In this document: positions 22,801-33,163 of the stretch, in pieces
How the letters are laid out: each line of letters begins with the position of its first letter
How positions within the stretch are numbered: position 1 is the first letter of the stretch
Source of the DNA: Owenia fusiformis
Taxonomy: Eukaryota; Annelida; Polychaeta; Sabellida; Oweniidae
Reading direction: 5' to 3'
DNA length: 62,000 nucleotides
Assembly: GCA_903813345.2 (NCBI GenBank)
Contig: CAIIXF020000002.1
Location: 16,809,467-16,871,466 of the forward strand
Program-made: the position numbers and the translations under genes
Notes under the pieces: generated by a model
What the model was told of the DNA's origin: nothing
What the model saw: the letters and a program-made list of their open reading frames with translations, nothing else
Databases searched by the model: none

Positions 22801-25627
22801 TAGGGATGGAATGCCAAGTCAGGTGACCACTCGCAGAAAATTCAAAAATTGATCCTTTTAAAGTAGCAGCTGTTTGTCCCTATCTATAAAATTATTTTCT
22901 AGGTCTTGTCCCTCCACTGATTGCCCAAGTTCTCCTTGGAAGGTTGGGAGAGTATGTGATATTTATGCTGATAATAATGGCCATAATGTCTACAGGATCT
23001 GCTGAAGTGATAGCAGTTGCTTCACTCATTGTTTATGATGTCTATCAGCCTTATCTAAACCCATTCAGGTAAGATGAACATTATTACGCTTTCATTATGA
23101 TATTTAATTTTTCTCCCAAAATAGTGCCCTTTCACTTCATAACAGTGTAATACTGAGAGATGATGGTCCCTTCCCTGTACTGGGACCAAATATATGTATC
23201 ATCATCAAATATGGTAGGCCGATTTTGAATGATGTACAAGTGTGTAAAATATCAGGGAGTAATTCTCTAAAATGACAAAGATATGAAGAAAACACAGGGT
23301 TGGCGTTTTTTGACCACCCTGTATATTTTAAATACGTTTTCAAGAAACTGCAGAGGGTAGAATCCTGTCGTCTTCATGTTCTTCAAAGGAGTTGGTGAAA
23401 GGGCAAAGTTATTAGTTTCAAAAACGCCTTCAAATAGTTCAAAGTAAAAATCTATCAAGTGGTCGATTTGATAGCAGTCCGGTGTAAAAGAAATTATGGT
23501 CACTTTCCTTACGACCCCTACTGGCCCTGACTGTGTATAAATAATAAGGAAAATAATTGTAATTGGGTCACCATATAAATCAATAGAGAGTAGGACCAAA
23601 ATTTGATATGACCACCTACCCTTTTACACCTGTCTTACTGTAAATGTTTATGAAAAAGGGGTTGTTCTTCAAATGTTACCCTTTGTGCATTTGTTAATGA
23701 AGTATTTAATTTGTTTAATTTGTGTTTCTTTTATCTAATAGGGACAATTTAAAAGGAGATTCTTGCGTGTTATGTGGAGAAAGATTACGTTCATTCGAGC
23801 ACGCTGAAACCAATGAAAAAGAAGAGTTCTGCTCTTGTAAACCTGCGATACAATGCCCCGAATGTATAGACGACCGCACAAATCAAAGAATCAAACACAC
23901 GAATGGAATAACGGTAAAAAGACCATACACATGTTCGGTCCATGGTCTTTACCAACAATATCAAGAAGATTTGGTTGGCTATAAAAGCTGGTGCATACTC
24001 TGGGTGACAATGTTCACTATACCGTTGGTGCTGTGTTCAGACTGGGTGGGATTGAATCTCGCATGGGTGTTTAACTTCACAGGGGTACTCATCAGCTCCG
24101 TTGGGATTCCAATATGTCTGAGCATTTTGTGGAGCATGACAAATGCGAAAGGGATGATATCCGGTAAGAATAAACCACCACTGGTTCCATTAGAAAACCC
24201 TCTGCCAGAATTGTTCCTTATTAAACATAAGATGAGGTTGATCTTTGACTAATGTTGTAGATTATGCATAAACAGGGTGACACAAAAAAACACCTACTTA
24301 TTTTGGAATAACTTTCTCAATAAAGAAGGATTTTTATGAATTTTATGTGTAGCAAGAGTCTTCATTGGAAGAAAGATTGGTATGCTTGAATAGCATCAAC
24401 ATTTTGTAAACCACGAGATATCTCATTTTCCGTGGAGGCATGCTCTGACACAAAATCACTCAGAGTGTAAATGAGAAAATCAGTATTTTCAAAATGTCCT
24501 CATTAAGCGAGTCAGTTCATCAAAACTGATACATAAGAACAATAGGTATGTGTAACATATTTATGACATATTAATGATAATTTATGTGAAAGCAATCCAA
24601 AAATGACTCAAATAATGGCTAAGACGGAAATTCAAATTCGAGAAAATTGTATTTTTGAACAATTTTTGACGATTTCAACGAGAGCATGTACTTGTACTAA
24701 AGACGTGATATCTCTTAATCTCAAAGTTGTTGAGTTCTTCCATTAAATACTATCTACACACAAAAAAGATTACTTCATTATTGACTAAGATATTCCAAAA
24801 CTACTTGGTGGCATTTTTGTGCCACCCTGTATTTAACAACACGAACTTTCTGTAGGTCCATGCTAACATCAGAGTTAAACGTGAAGATTAAAAAGGTGAT
24901 GTATTTTACCACAAGGCTGATACCAAACCTGAGCCTGCTAGTTTGATTGACTGACTAAACCAACTTTATTTTTTATGAAGGTGTTATATTTGGCTGCGTC
25001 TGTGGCATGTCACTGTGGTTGGGGACAGCGTCAAGATATGAAGGAGGACTCTCTAGGTTTCTTGAAAACACAGGTAGAGAAATCCCGATGCTTGTTGGGA
25101 ACTGTGGTTCTGTGATTACTGGTGGAATCACATGCATGGTCGTATCATTCTGCACAACAGATAGGAAGCACTTTAATGCCAGTGACGTTTGGGAGAAAAT
25201 GAGAAATATTGAGAACCCGCTACATCCTTGGATAATAACGTACGCGCGAGACTTCGGCGTTACATGCAACGACAAATCAGAATATATTCGCCCGACGCAT
25301 GAAGCGATAAAAAAGATTTATCGAAAGCCTTTCATCTTGGCTTTGATCGCTGGCATCAGTTTGTTATTTATTTTCATAGTTCTGTGGCCTGCTGTGATGG
25401 TTCCATTGAAGGTGATGACGAGGGATCAGTTTAACGTTTGGGCAACGTTTTCTCAAGCCTACGCGTTTATTGTCGCTGCGTTCATTATTTTAGTTCCTTT
25501 GTTGCAAGAAATTTACCTTATTTTCGGCAAGGCCAGAAAGAACTACATCAGGAAAAATACAGATGACAATATGGCGGACTCAGAAACATTTGAATCTTCA
25601 TTATTAGAGAGGGTGTCCACGATGTAG
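13740..25627 (+). CDS. DUR3: DUR3-type urea/solute symporter (sodium:solute symporter family), 7 exons
   Basis: Exons: 13740-13840, 19125-19377, 20884-21000, 21957-22596, 22903-23068, 23742-24163, 24981-25627. Every intron is GT-AG and the joined length is 2346 nt, exactly 781 codons plus TAG. DUR3 proteins of fungi and plants import urea with a proton or sodium gradient across the plasma membrane; related genes occur in marine animals. Recognisable blocks: signal peptide (1-22), SIGLTATTIVSQMTWTATLL and QSTTVATK|YGISGPLWYG, then FGKATHILFC..ITNILVMLMLLL, LIGSYTLIGGLGATF, MSTGSAEVIAVASLIVYDVY, REIPMLVGNCGSVITGGI, and a last transmembrane segment before a short cytoplasmic tail. About 14-15 membrane segments are expected from the hydrophobic stretches. 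Exon 6 carries a cysteine-rich insert. Introns hold several transposons but no broken coding frame. Substrate specificity is inferred from family. Confidence 0.92.
14389..15175. mobile_element. composite foldback element with 21-bp terminal inverted repeats, in DUR3 intron 1
   Basis: Left end CTATCACACCAAACTAGTTC and right end GAACTAGTTTGGTGTGATAG are exact inverted copies. A third copy of the right end (TTGTTTGGTGTGATAG) lies at 14787-14802, so a 414-bp element and a second, partial one seem joined. The interior is filled with degenerate GTTC-containing repeats (ACTCGTTC, ACGTTCTT, CCCGTTCG and similar). No coding frame. Confidence 0.7.
15840..16155 (+). repeat. dispersed direct repeat, copy 2 (about 320 bp)
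   Basis: Same orientation and nearly collinear with 9840-10158 (GACTTGCGGCAAACCTATT, CCATTGGTTAACATGGGAAT, GAGGGGAGTGTAC). It ends exactly where the next foldback element begins. Confidence 0.75.
16153..16609. mobile_element. foldback element, about 457 bp
   Basis: Left end TACATTGATTCGCCAAGTAT pairs with right end ATACATGGCAAATCAATGTA. The arms continue inward (AAAATTTAGTGTTTG with AAACACTAAATTTT; ATCTTAACAGCAGCAA with TTGCTGCTGTTAACAT). Non-coding. Confidence 0.7.
17544..18529. mobile_element. head-to-head mariner-like foldback in DUR3 intron 1
   Basis: Ends AAGGTGTCTCAAAAATGTAC and its inverse GTACATTTTTTGAGACACCT, flanked by TA, as in Tc1/mariner elements. The plus-strand frame 18121-18360 holds a mariner transposase C-terminus (LCGYLEECL, then IQNIPPELLSNVMNNVAERI, then GYIDYVV). 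The left arm at about 17700-17870 carries a damaged minus-strand copy of the same segment. The element is thus two 3' ends joined in opposite orientation around a short centre; the DDE catalytic core is missing. Not autonomous. Confidence 0.75.
18614..18787. mobile_element. 174-bp MITE with 5-bp TTAAT target duplication
   Basis: Left end CAGGGGCATAGCC and right end GGTTATGGCTACGCCCATG are inverted copies. TTAAT flanks both sides (18609-18613 and 18788-18792). Non-coding. The rest of intron 1 up to 19124 shows nothing else. Confidence 0.65.
19125..19377 (+). CDS. DUR3: DUR3 exon 2: first transmembrane segments
   Basis: Preceded by ATTTACCATTACAG. Encodes the first membrane segment (AIIFMLSFGVFSMLVAFAFQ) and the family-diagnostic GLTATTIVSQMTWTATLLQS. 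It ends in phase 0 at ACGAAG|GTATAA. Intron 1 is 5.3 kb and contains four transposon-like elements. Confidence 0.93.
20884..21000 (+). CDS. DUR3: DUR3 exon 3
   Basis: 39 codons, phase 0 on both sides, after ATTTATTTCAG. Encodes YGISGPLWYGAAATIQTFVF and the following cytoplasmic KTKAPGAKTFLQ. The 1.5-kb intron before it (19378-20883) has a run of G near 19761-19774 and nothing else I recognise. Confidence 0.93.
21519..21836. repeat. hairpin repeat followed by a second short inverted-repeat element, in DUR3 intron 3
   Basis: 21519-21565 and 21583-21631 are near-perfect inverted arms (CACTATGACGTGAAATATGC pairs with GCATATTTCACGTCATAGTG). Directly after it, GTATTACATGCC (21637) and GGTATGTAATAC (21819) bound about 195 bp with internal palindromes (AGCGGGCTATAT / ATATAGCTCGCT). 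The layout is like 8255-8669. Confidence 0.7.
21957..22596 (+). CDS. DUR3: DUR3 exon 4: main transmembrane block
   Basis: Starts VIRVRFGKATHILF after TTGACAG and ends DDDVNK|G in phase 1. It holds about five to six membrane segments, including IGSYTLIGGLGATFYVSYF and the GDQSYWQSSIAAKP loop typical of the family. The preceding intron contains a hairpin repeat at 21519-21836. Confidence 0.93.
22903..23068 (+). CDS. DUR3: DUR3 exon 5
   Basis: Follows TTATTTTCTAG. Encodes GLVPPLIAQVLLGRLGEYVI and MSTGSAEVIAVASLIVYDVY, the segment corresponding to the sodium-site helix region in SSS transporters. It ends ...PFR in phase 2. No initiating ATG, as expected for an internal exon. Confidence 0.92.
23742..24163 (+). 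CDS. DUR3: DUR3 exon 6: cysteine-rich insert plus transmembrane segments
   Basis: Protein residues about 426-566. The first 75 residues form a hydrophilic loop with CVLC (434-437), CSC (456-458), CPEC (464-467) and CSVH (490-493). That gives eight or so evenly spaced Cys/His, like a zinc ribbon. Two membrane segments follow. In fungal and plant DUR3 as I recall them, the equivalent loop after Y-x-x-Y-x-NP is short. Confidence 0.9.
24273..24829. mobile_element. 557-bp MITE in DUR3 intron 6
   Basis: Left end CAGGGTGACACAAAAA and right end TTTTTGTGCCACCCTG are inverted copies. The similarity continues inward (TTTTGGAATAACTTTCTCAA with the inverse of TTGACTAAGATATTCCAAAA). The ends suit a Tc1/mariner-type MITE but the flanking TA is not clear on the left. 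Non-coding. Confidence 0.65.
24981..25627 (+). CDS. DUR3: DUR3 exon 7: C-terminal part and stop
   Basis: Starts after TTTTTTATGAAG with GVIFGCVCGMSLWLGTASRY. It contains REIPMLVGNCGSVITGGITC, a cytoplasmic stretch, and two further membrane segments. It ends with an acidic tail and TAG. The nearest AATAAA I noticed downstream is at 26800, more than 1 kb away, so the 3' end is unclear. Confidence 0.92.
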
Positions 25628-27458
25628 GAACCTTTTACAGTGGCATAATTTGGTTTAAAATGAATTAAGCCACGTTTCTTGAAGTCATGTGTCGTCGATC
25701 ACACATTTCAAAACATTCTTAGCATCTCACCTTTTTGCAAGTGTTTGTAAGGTTAGATGGTCAACTGACAATTTAACATTTTGACACCTCGTCATATCTG
25801 CTTCAGTTTAATCCCCCTGGAAAGCAGGAGGAGTGAGACTGCTGGTGAGCATATCAGTGGCCACTGATAGAGCATAAGTTGTAAGAGTACGAGTTCTAAT
25901 AGGCCTGTGTTCGGAGGATGGTAAAAGTGGTAATTTGCCTAATCATTTAATTTGCCTAATTATTGGCTTTTTTGGCAGGTTTGGACAATTAAATGTCGGA
26001 AATATTATCTCCATCATTTTATCCACAGGAAGTTTATTGTCATTCAGAAAATTAAGATTAGGAAAATTATAGAATTTGACCATTTCAGCCCTGGGCATTA
26101 ATGGTGGTAATAATAGTAATAACGTTACGTATTTCAAATTATTGCATAATATTACTAATACTAGGCTGCTAATTTTAAAACGCTATGGAACATGCATAAG
26201 TTCTGTATATAAGCACGGGCTTTCAAGCCCATAATATAACTTCCTTCCTTTATTGTTCCGTTAATATCATTCTGGAGTATTGGTCATAAAACAATGTATA
26301 ATATAAATGAAAAGTATACGAATGGGACAATCATATGTACAAAAGATACGAAAGCAATTAGTATCGTGCCCAATCGTTTATTTACTTGGCTTCACCTTTC
26401 TTTTGGAACCATTTATAAGTAAATCGTTTTTATTTTTCAGTATATTAGGAGTGTCAACAGTAATGTTAATTTTGTTCAAGAATTCACCCCATGAATTCAT
26501 TAGTTCATTATCGTGGTTCAGTAAAACAGGGTGCAAAACTAAAAGAGAGAATGCAGGTTTCTCTTTTGCAACCATTGTTTTTTCCAAATATCTGTATACC
26601 AATTTAGAAGCCACAGAATCGTCGATTTAATACCTCATTTCTAACCGATTTCGTAACCAGCGTAATCGAGTGGAGTGAATGTGGCCCGTTTGAGCGGTAT
26701 TTGTTGCCAAATGAAGGCAGCTCTTCATAAAACTTCTTCAATTTTGCAAACATACATTATCTCAAATAACGGTAGATCGGACTACTACTAGATCCCTCCA
26801 ATAAACGACGCCCCCTTTTGATACATCGGGGAAAGTACTTTTGTAAAATTCTTGAAATCCAGGGAAAGGATTAAAAATTGTTACAGAACCCAGGGAGAAA
26901 ATAAGCTTTAACACATTTTCCCATCTCATATATCATAATATGTAGTTTGTATATGGTTTTCAAACAATAAATATATTGCTATGTGATCTAATGTCGCCAC
27001 ATATTGTTATATTATCCAACTTTTGTGGATTGTGTTTGGTGGTTGGTATTTGGCAGTTGGTGGTCAGTTGGTGGCATTCCGATTTCGACGATCAGCATAT
27101 GAAAGAATGGCAGGTGGAATGATTCAGCCAAAATGCAAGGAGTCCATGGCTTAAATTCTTTTAAATGTTTACCCCATCTACAAGTGTGCTTGATTGAATA
27201 GTATCGAACAAACTTCAAATTCAGACTTGAAATGATATAATATGCTGAGTCAGCTATTAGCCTGAACTGTCATCCGTAAAATATAAAAATAACACTGCAA
27301 CATTAAGGATTTCATGATACTGATACTAATGTACAAAATATACTACTGGTATTACAGTGTGCTTTAAATTTGACATCGATTTCTTCTCCCCCCCTCCATA
27401 ACCACAAGCCAGACGTCATCAACAGTTATGTAAAGTCCAAAGTAACCTTTAGAAATTG
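25628..27458. other. downstream intergenic DNA, no gene recognised
   Basis: Overlapping frames on both strands at 26307-26630 (plus) and 26378-26614 (minus) are 107 and 78 codons long. Neither has a motif, signal or neighbour to support it. AATAAA occurs at 26800. GGT/TTGG-rich sequence lies near 27030-27075. Confidence 0.4.
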
Positions 27459-28310
27459 TTATATTTTATGTGTTTCCAAATGTTGCTCTTTGTTCTTCCT
27501 CACTGTGATGTGAAATAATAAATTCAGTATTTGACTGCCACTTTAAGCAAACTGTATATGAGCAATTGATCTCAAGGAAGCGGATCAATATATAATTACC
27601 CAAATGCGAGTAGGTAGTTACCAGTTTCACCACCAGGTGGCTGATTCGGGTCAATTAACATGGCAGGTATATAAGAAAGTTCCCTTAAACTTGAATATTA
27701 TCAATTTAAGTGGCTCGATTTTCATATAACCCTTATGTGTCTGATACTTATACTAATAAAAATATGTCCAGTGAAGCAAAATATTATCTGTCCACTAAAA
27801 AAAGATATTTCATTTTTGTGATTTTATAGCATGGGGTCTATGGGGAATCTCCCCGAGCTAGAAGTCACATTTTCAAAGAAAATTATTTTATCAAAATTGA
27901 TAAACACTTTTTAAAACCACATTTCTAGATGTAATTATACATGTAGATTTCAAATATGATATTACTTTGACTGAATTTTGAATTTTTAATGACGTAAATC
28001 AAGATTATTTCTACTCGCATCTGGGTTATTGATTGATTTGAATTTTTGACTTATTAATTACTTCATGTGTTTTTAATGTTGCCCCTTGTTCTTTCTCATT
28101 GTGATGTCAATCAAAAAAGCTCAATATTCTTTTCTGATATAGCCTAGTTTTGCAAACTTTTTTGTAGACAATTGATCTCATTGAAGTATAACGAAGATCA
28201 TTATTCAATATCTTGTTTGCATTGACTTGTTATATTTTATATGTTTTCGAATGTTGCCCATTATGCTTTGTCACCATTATGTAAGATAATACCAAGATGA
28301 TCAGTTAAAG
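27459..28310 (+). repeat. three diverged direct repeats of about 80-140 bp around a MITE
   Basis: Similar segments begin near 27459, 28063 and 28232. Each contains a version of ATTTTATGTGTTTCCAAATG, then TTGCTCTTTGTTCTT..CTC, then GTGATGT. The first two also share CAATTGATCTCA(A/T). The MITE at 27595-28030 sits between the first and second. Confidence 0.55.
27595..28030. mobile_element. MITE family A, copy 2
   Basis: Collinear with 10531-10970. Ends are cleaner here: ATTACCCAAATGCGAGTAG at the left, CTACTCGCATCTGGGTTATT at the right (inverted match of about 18 bp). Non-coding. Confidence 0.75.
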
Positions 28311-29585
28311 TCTTAAATGACTTAAAATAATGATTATTTTGATAATAAATAGAAACAGTGACAATAATGATGTGAAAAAGTGATTTTTCCTTGAATAGGT
28401 CATTTTATACATGTTAATAGAATGACCTATAATTTGAAATATAAAGTTCAGAATGACCTTATTTTTGGATCTGGTTATCAAACAAAGTCTATTCTTTGAT
28501 ATCCTGTACAGTTTTTCTAGATATCTTGGGGGCTAATATAGGGTCTTAAAGACACTCGTCCTTTGAACCAAATCCGTCCACTGGTATTTTGGGTAATCAA
28601 AGATTACATTTTGACGACAAATGATATTTTGACAAATAGCGGCCATCTTGTTCTATCGGATAATTTCCATGGCCGATATCACATTTCCCTCCCGAATAAA
28701 ATTCATATTCTATCCCTCTCATTAAATCCAGTGTGTTAAAAACAGTTTTTATTTGACATTGCCAAACTTTTGTTTATTAACCATTTTTAATCAATGGTGC
28801 CTTTGATCAACCTTGGTTGGTTGGTATAGGCCAGTGTCCATAAATAATGAAATTGATAACGAAATGGATTTTAAGCATTCTGGTAAAGTTTCAAGGCATT
28901 CTGGTTAAGTTTCAAGGCTGCTGTTGTTTTGTTGCAGAACATATTTTCACAAATTACTTGGATTCCAAGCAAGAGATGGTATGACTGATTACTTCATTCT
29001 GTTCTAACATCGGTTCAATTTTGCATATTTTTGAAGAAATGAGAACAATTTCTAATGTACACAATAATAAAATCTTAAGTGAAATTCATCATTCATGCCA
29101 TCTTTTGACAGATTCAGTCTTCAAATACTATCGGACTATGGGTTTGGATATGATTTTTCATTTAACTGATTTTAAATAAACACGCCAGATTTAAAATTAT
29201 TATATAATTATTTTATTCATCTATGATTTAAGGAATACATTTTGATTCAATAATCGATATATATTTTGCACATATTTATTTTTGTATTTGTACATTCACA
29301 GCGAAACATCAAGGAATAACAGCACACAAAAAGCTACATAGCATTAAACAAAATTTATAAACATAGTAATACATTTTTATTCAAAAACTAGCATGAATAT
29401 GAGTTATTAACTTAAACACAATCTGCCAACTAGTGTAGAACTACACATTATCAAGTCCCATGGATGATTTATGCCGTCTGCTACGGAGGTCAATGTGTAA
29501 GATACATGTATGTTAAACGGATTTAGCATGTCGAATGTTGATACGATTTAAATTCTAGATGGTCTGCACTGCACTCATGCAGTCA
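28311..29585. other. intergenic DNA, nothing recognised
   Basis: AT-rich. A minus-strand AATAAA lies at 29381-29376, about 200 nt past the stop of the exon-like relic at 29586-29685; it would fit a polyadenylation signal if that relic is part of a transcript. Confidence 0.35.
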
Positions 29586-29720
29586 TCAATTTGTCACTTG
29601 AAGCAGTACATGGCAAGATAGTATACAAATGTAGATGCTGCAGACTTGTAGCACAAATGTTCTATCCAATGTAAGAGGAGTGAGCCTGAAAATAAAAAGG
29701 AAAAAACCAGCAATGGTTTA
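29586..29720 (-). pseudogene. diverged relic of the array's 96-bp repeat segment
   Basis: Minus strand: after a pyrimidine-rich TTTTTATTTTCAG, the 100 nt to TGA at 29588-29586 resemble the array segment at, for example, 39770-39870. Landmarks are TCCTCTT-x-CATTGGA, TTTGTGCTAC, CTGCAGCAT, and ACCAGCAATGGTT just upstream. It lacks about 38 nt relative to the array, so the frame is not kept. It shows that array-related sequence extends left of the array in a much older form. Confidence 0.55.
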
Positions 29721-30177
29721 ATTTTTGAATCTACAACTGTTTTGATGTTATGAGTATTGGCTATCAATTTTTAATATTTTCTTCAACATGTATTGTAATG
29801 ACTTCGGTATGAATGAAAATGAAATGCCCCTTGGTGCGTACTGGATTGTGATATCGGTTCTCGATTGAAGAGGTGAGGGTAGATGGGGATGTTAGACATT
29901 ATTTCCTTTCATGTTCGATCATTGTTTTGCGATATATAGAGTCTATTGCCAGGAGGGCAATACAAATTTTCAATTTAGACAAAACTGGAAGTATACATGC
30001 TTATTTTGAAAAAGAAAAACGGTACAGAAATCAAACAATGTAATTAGGCCTATGTATAATTGTAAATATGTTTTATTCTTGAAATATAGTTTTTACAAAA
30101 AAATAAATAAATATAGAGTCTATTTTCCTATAGCACCAACATAAATTTCTAAAAAGCAAGCCCAATTTCCCTATTAC

Positions 30178-30376
30178 TATTGAAAAACGATTCTAGCAAT
30201 CTCTCCCACATGAATCTACTCGTTGAGACTCGATCAACTTAAGTTCTTCTGAGAAAATGAGGATTTCGGCAAGGGTGCCATTGAATTAACATGGGGATGC
30301 GTTGACAACATGTTAGGTCAATGGTCTCAACGAGTAGATTCACGGGGGACAGTATGACTAGAATCCATTCTCAATA
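30178..30376. mobile_element. 199-bp foldback element
   Basis: The ends TATTGAAAAACGATTCTAG and CTAGAATCCATTCTCAATA are inverted. GAATCTACTCGTTGAGAC also pairs with GTCTCAACGAGTAGATTC around a 70-bp centre. Non-coding. Confidence 0.7.
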
Positions 30377-30532
30377 ATTAGAATAGGGGTTCTTAAACAG
30401 GATATTAAAGCTTAGGTAAGGCCTATTTGAAATTTTGGTGAGTACATCTTAGTACTATAATGACAGGTTTAAACTTAAAGTTTGATTTGCTTGGCTCAGT
30501 ACTGAAAAGCTTCCTACTGCCCAATGTGCAGG

Positions 30533-30596
30533 AAAAATGTGTTACTATTGAATAATTATACTGAGCCAGCAAAATCATCAAATAGTAAAACATACC
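30533..30596 (+). repeat. diverged left-edge piece of the array monomer
   Basis: GAAAAATGTGTTACTATTGAATAA...ACTGAGCCAGCAAAATCATCAAAT resembles 33055-33118 inside monomer 1, which reads GAAAAATGTGTCATTGTGGAATAA...ACTGAACCAGAGAGCAAAATC. The order of pieces at the left edge is scrambled relative to the array. Confidence 0.6.
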
Positions 30597-33163
30597 TAGA
30601 CATTCCTTTCATTGACTCTAGTAAATGTTTCTCAGCCTTGCACCCCTCCTGGCTCCAGATTTATATCATCAAGTCTACTAACTGCCTCTCCAAGGCAAGA
30701 GGTATGTAGATCACAAATGCTGCAGGTAGGTAGCACAAATTGTAGATTCTCTGTGGTTTTCCCTTTGTGGTTCTTTTTGTTCTCTCCAAGGCAAGAGGAC
30801 TGCATCTGAAAGTACATTTAAGGAAAAGATCAGCGATGGTTCAATTAAAAAGAAAGAAACCCCGAAACTAAGCCCACAATTTTAACATGAAAACCCAAAA
30901 GAAAAGACCCTTCAATCTGCAACTGTAGCTAAAATGAACACAAGACTTCAGACCTTCAAAATTTAGATCTGGAGTAGTACTTGAAGTCAACTTTAAAATT
31001 GAATCATTACTGAGTAAGTACTGGCCAACGAAATGCAATACAATACAAAACAAAACAATACAAAACTATACAATACAATACAATACTAAGCACTAGATCC
31101 ATGATCTTGGTCATCTGGTTCGTTGCTTGTCTGGTTCGTTGCTTGTCTGGTTCGTTGGTTGTTTGGTTCGTTGGATGGAGTGTTGATTAGTTTGTTGATT
31201 AATTAGTTAGTTGGTTGGTTAGTTTTAATCTATTGGGTGGTCTGGTGGTTGTCTGGTTGGTTAGTTGGTTGGTTAGTAAGTAAGTTAGTTAATAGATTAA
31301 GCCTATTGGGTCATTGGTTGGTCGGTTGGATGTTCGGTAAGGTGGTTGGTTGGTTGTCTGGTTGTTTGACTTCCCCCCAAGAAAAACTGAAATAGTACTG
31401 GGAGCAGCCCCCTGCTAATGGGATGCAACTGATTGCAAGAGATAAAAACTGGTCAAAAGCGACATCTACAGTAAGTCCTTGAAACTCAACCTAGTCCCCT
31501 AATGGAGACAAATGTGATTTCAACAGGACTGTCTTTCCGCAGGAAAACTGAAAAACTACTGGGAGTTCCCCCCCTGCTAATGGGATGCAACTGATTGCAA
31601 GAGATAAACCTGGTCAAAATGCGACATCTACTGTAAGTCCTTGAAACTCAACCTAGTCCCCTAATGGAGACAAATGTGATTTCAACAGGACTGTCTTTCC
31701 TGGGAGTCCCCCCCCCTGCTAATGGGATGCAATTGATTGCAAGAGATAAAAACTGGTCAGAGCGACATGTACGGTAGGTCCTTGAAACTCAACCTAGGCC
31801 CCTAATGGAGATAAATGTGATTTCAACAGGACTGTCATTCCGCAGGAAAACTGGAATAGTACTGGGAGTTCCCCCCCCCCCTTCTAATGGGATGCAACTG
31901 ATTGGAAGAGATAAAACTGGTCAAAATGCGACATCTACTGTAAGTCCTGGAAACTTGACCTAGTCCCCTCGTGGAAAAAATGTGATTCCAACAGGACCGT
32001 CTTTTCGCAGGGACTTCACCATCTGTGCTACAAATAGATAAAACATGTTGTAGTAGTTGTTATTTTACATAAAACTTTACATAAAAACTTTAAATAAAAC
32101 TTTACACTATACTTTACACTACACTACTAAAAATTTACAGAATATTACAAAAGATAAAATTTATTTCTCCCAATTTGATATAAACCAGTAGACTTCCATA
32201 TTTTTGATTTTGAACATGAACTCTATCCCCCAGGAAACCCAACCACCCCCCTCCCACTTTACCTTAGAGTCCAAGTTTCTCCACCAAAAATATGGGTCGG
32301 CCAACAAAAGTCCACAAGTAAATATCAAACTGGGAGGCGCCCCCCATCCCTATGCAAAACCAGGAAGGAATACTTAACTTAGGTAGCAGGAACGCAGGAA
32401 CGTAGCTGTTGTCTGGGTTGTGTCGTTGGTCATCGGGCTCCTCATCTCCAAGCTGAAAGGGAACCTGAAAACAGAGGAACTAACCTGTTGTAATAATTGA
32501 ATAGAAAAAAAATGTACTTACTTTGGTGCTTTGGTGACAGGAACACGAACACCTCTCGCCCATGATACTGTTTACGTGGACCGGACCTGATGGCTCAAAG
32601 TTATCGAAAGACTGATCCAGCTGTCGCCCTAACTTGGTGTGTTTGCTGCATCTCTCTAATAGTTGTACCTGAAAGATACAAGATAAGAAAATGAAAAATA
32701 CAAGGATGCAACTTGGTCGAGTCATATCCAATACAAGCGGAGGAGGGAATGCAAAGACATTCCTTTCATTGACTCTAGTAAATCTGTCATAGCCTTATAC
32801 CCCTCCTGGCTCAAGATTTATATCATCAAGTCAACTAACTGCTTGGGCAGATGTAACTCTGTAGGAAGAATGGAATAGTTGAGCATATGTATATTCTTTA
32901 AGAACACAGACCACATGTGAAAATAATGAAACATGGCTTCATGGTACATCTGTACATTAAGTGAAATCAAGGCAGTCCTCTTTTAGTGTATTTCTTAGAA
33001 AAAATGTTTGCCAAACATACATGTGCCAACAATGGGATTAGAATCCCAACAATTGAAAAATGTGTCATTGTGGAATAACCGTACTGAACCAGAGAGCAAA
33101 ATCATCAAATGATAGAACTGATTATGTGTTACAGTACCTTTAACAAGATGGTATGTAGATATA

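Noticed and set aside
26307-26630. 107-codon plus frame and 78-codon overlapping minus frame
   Set aside because: No signal, domain, splice site or neighbour to support either; one is likely the shadow of the other or both are chance.
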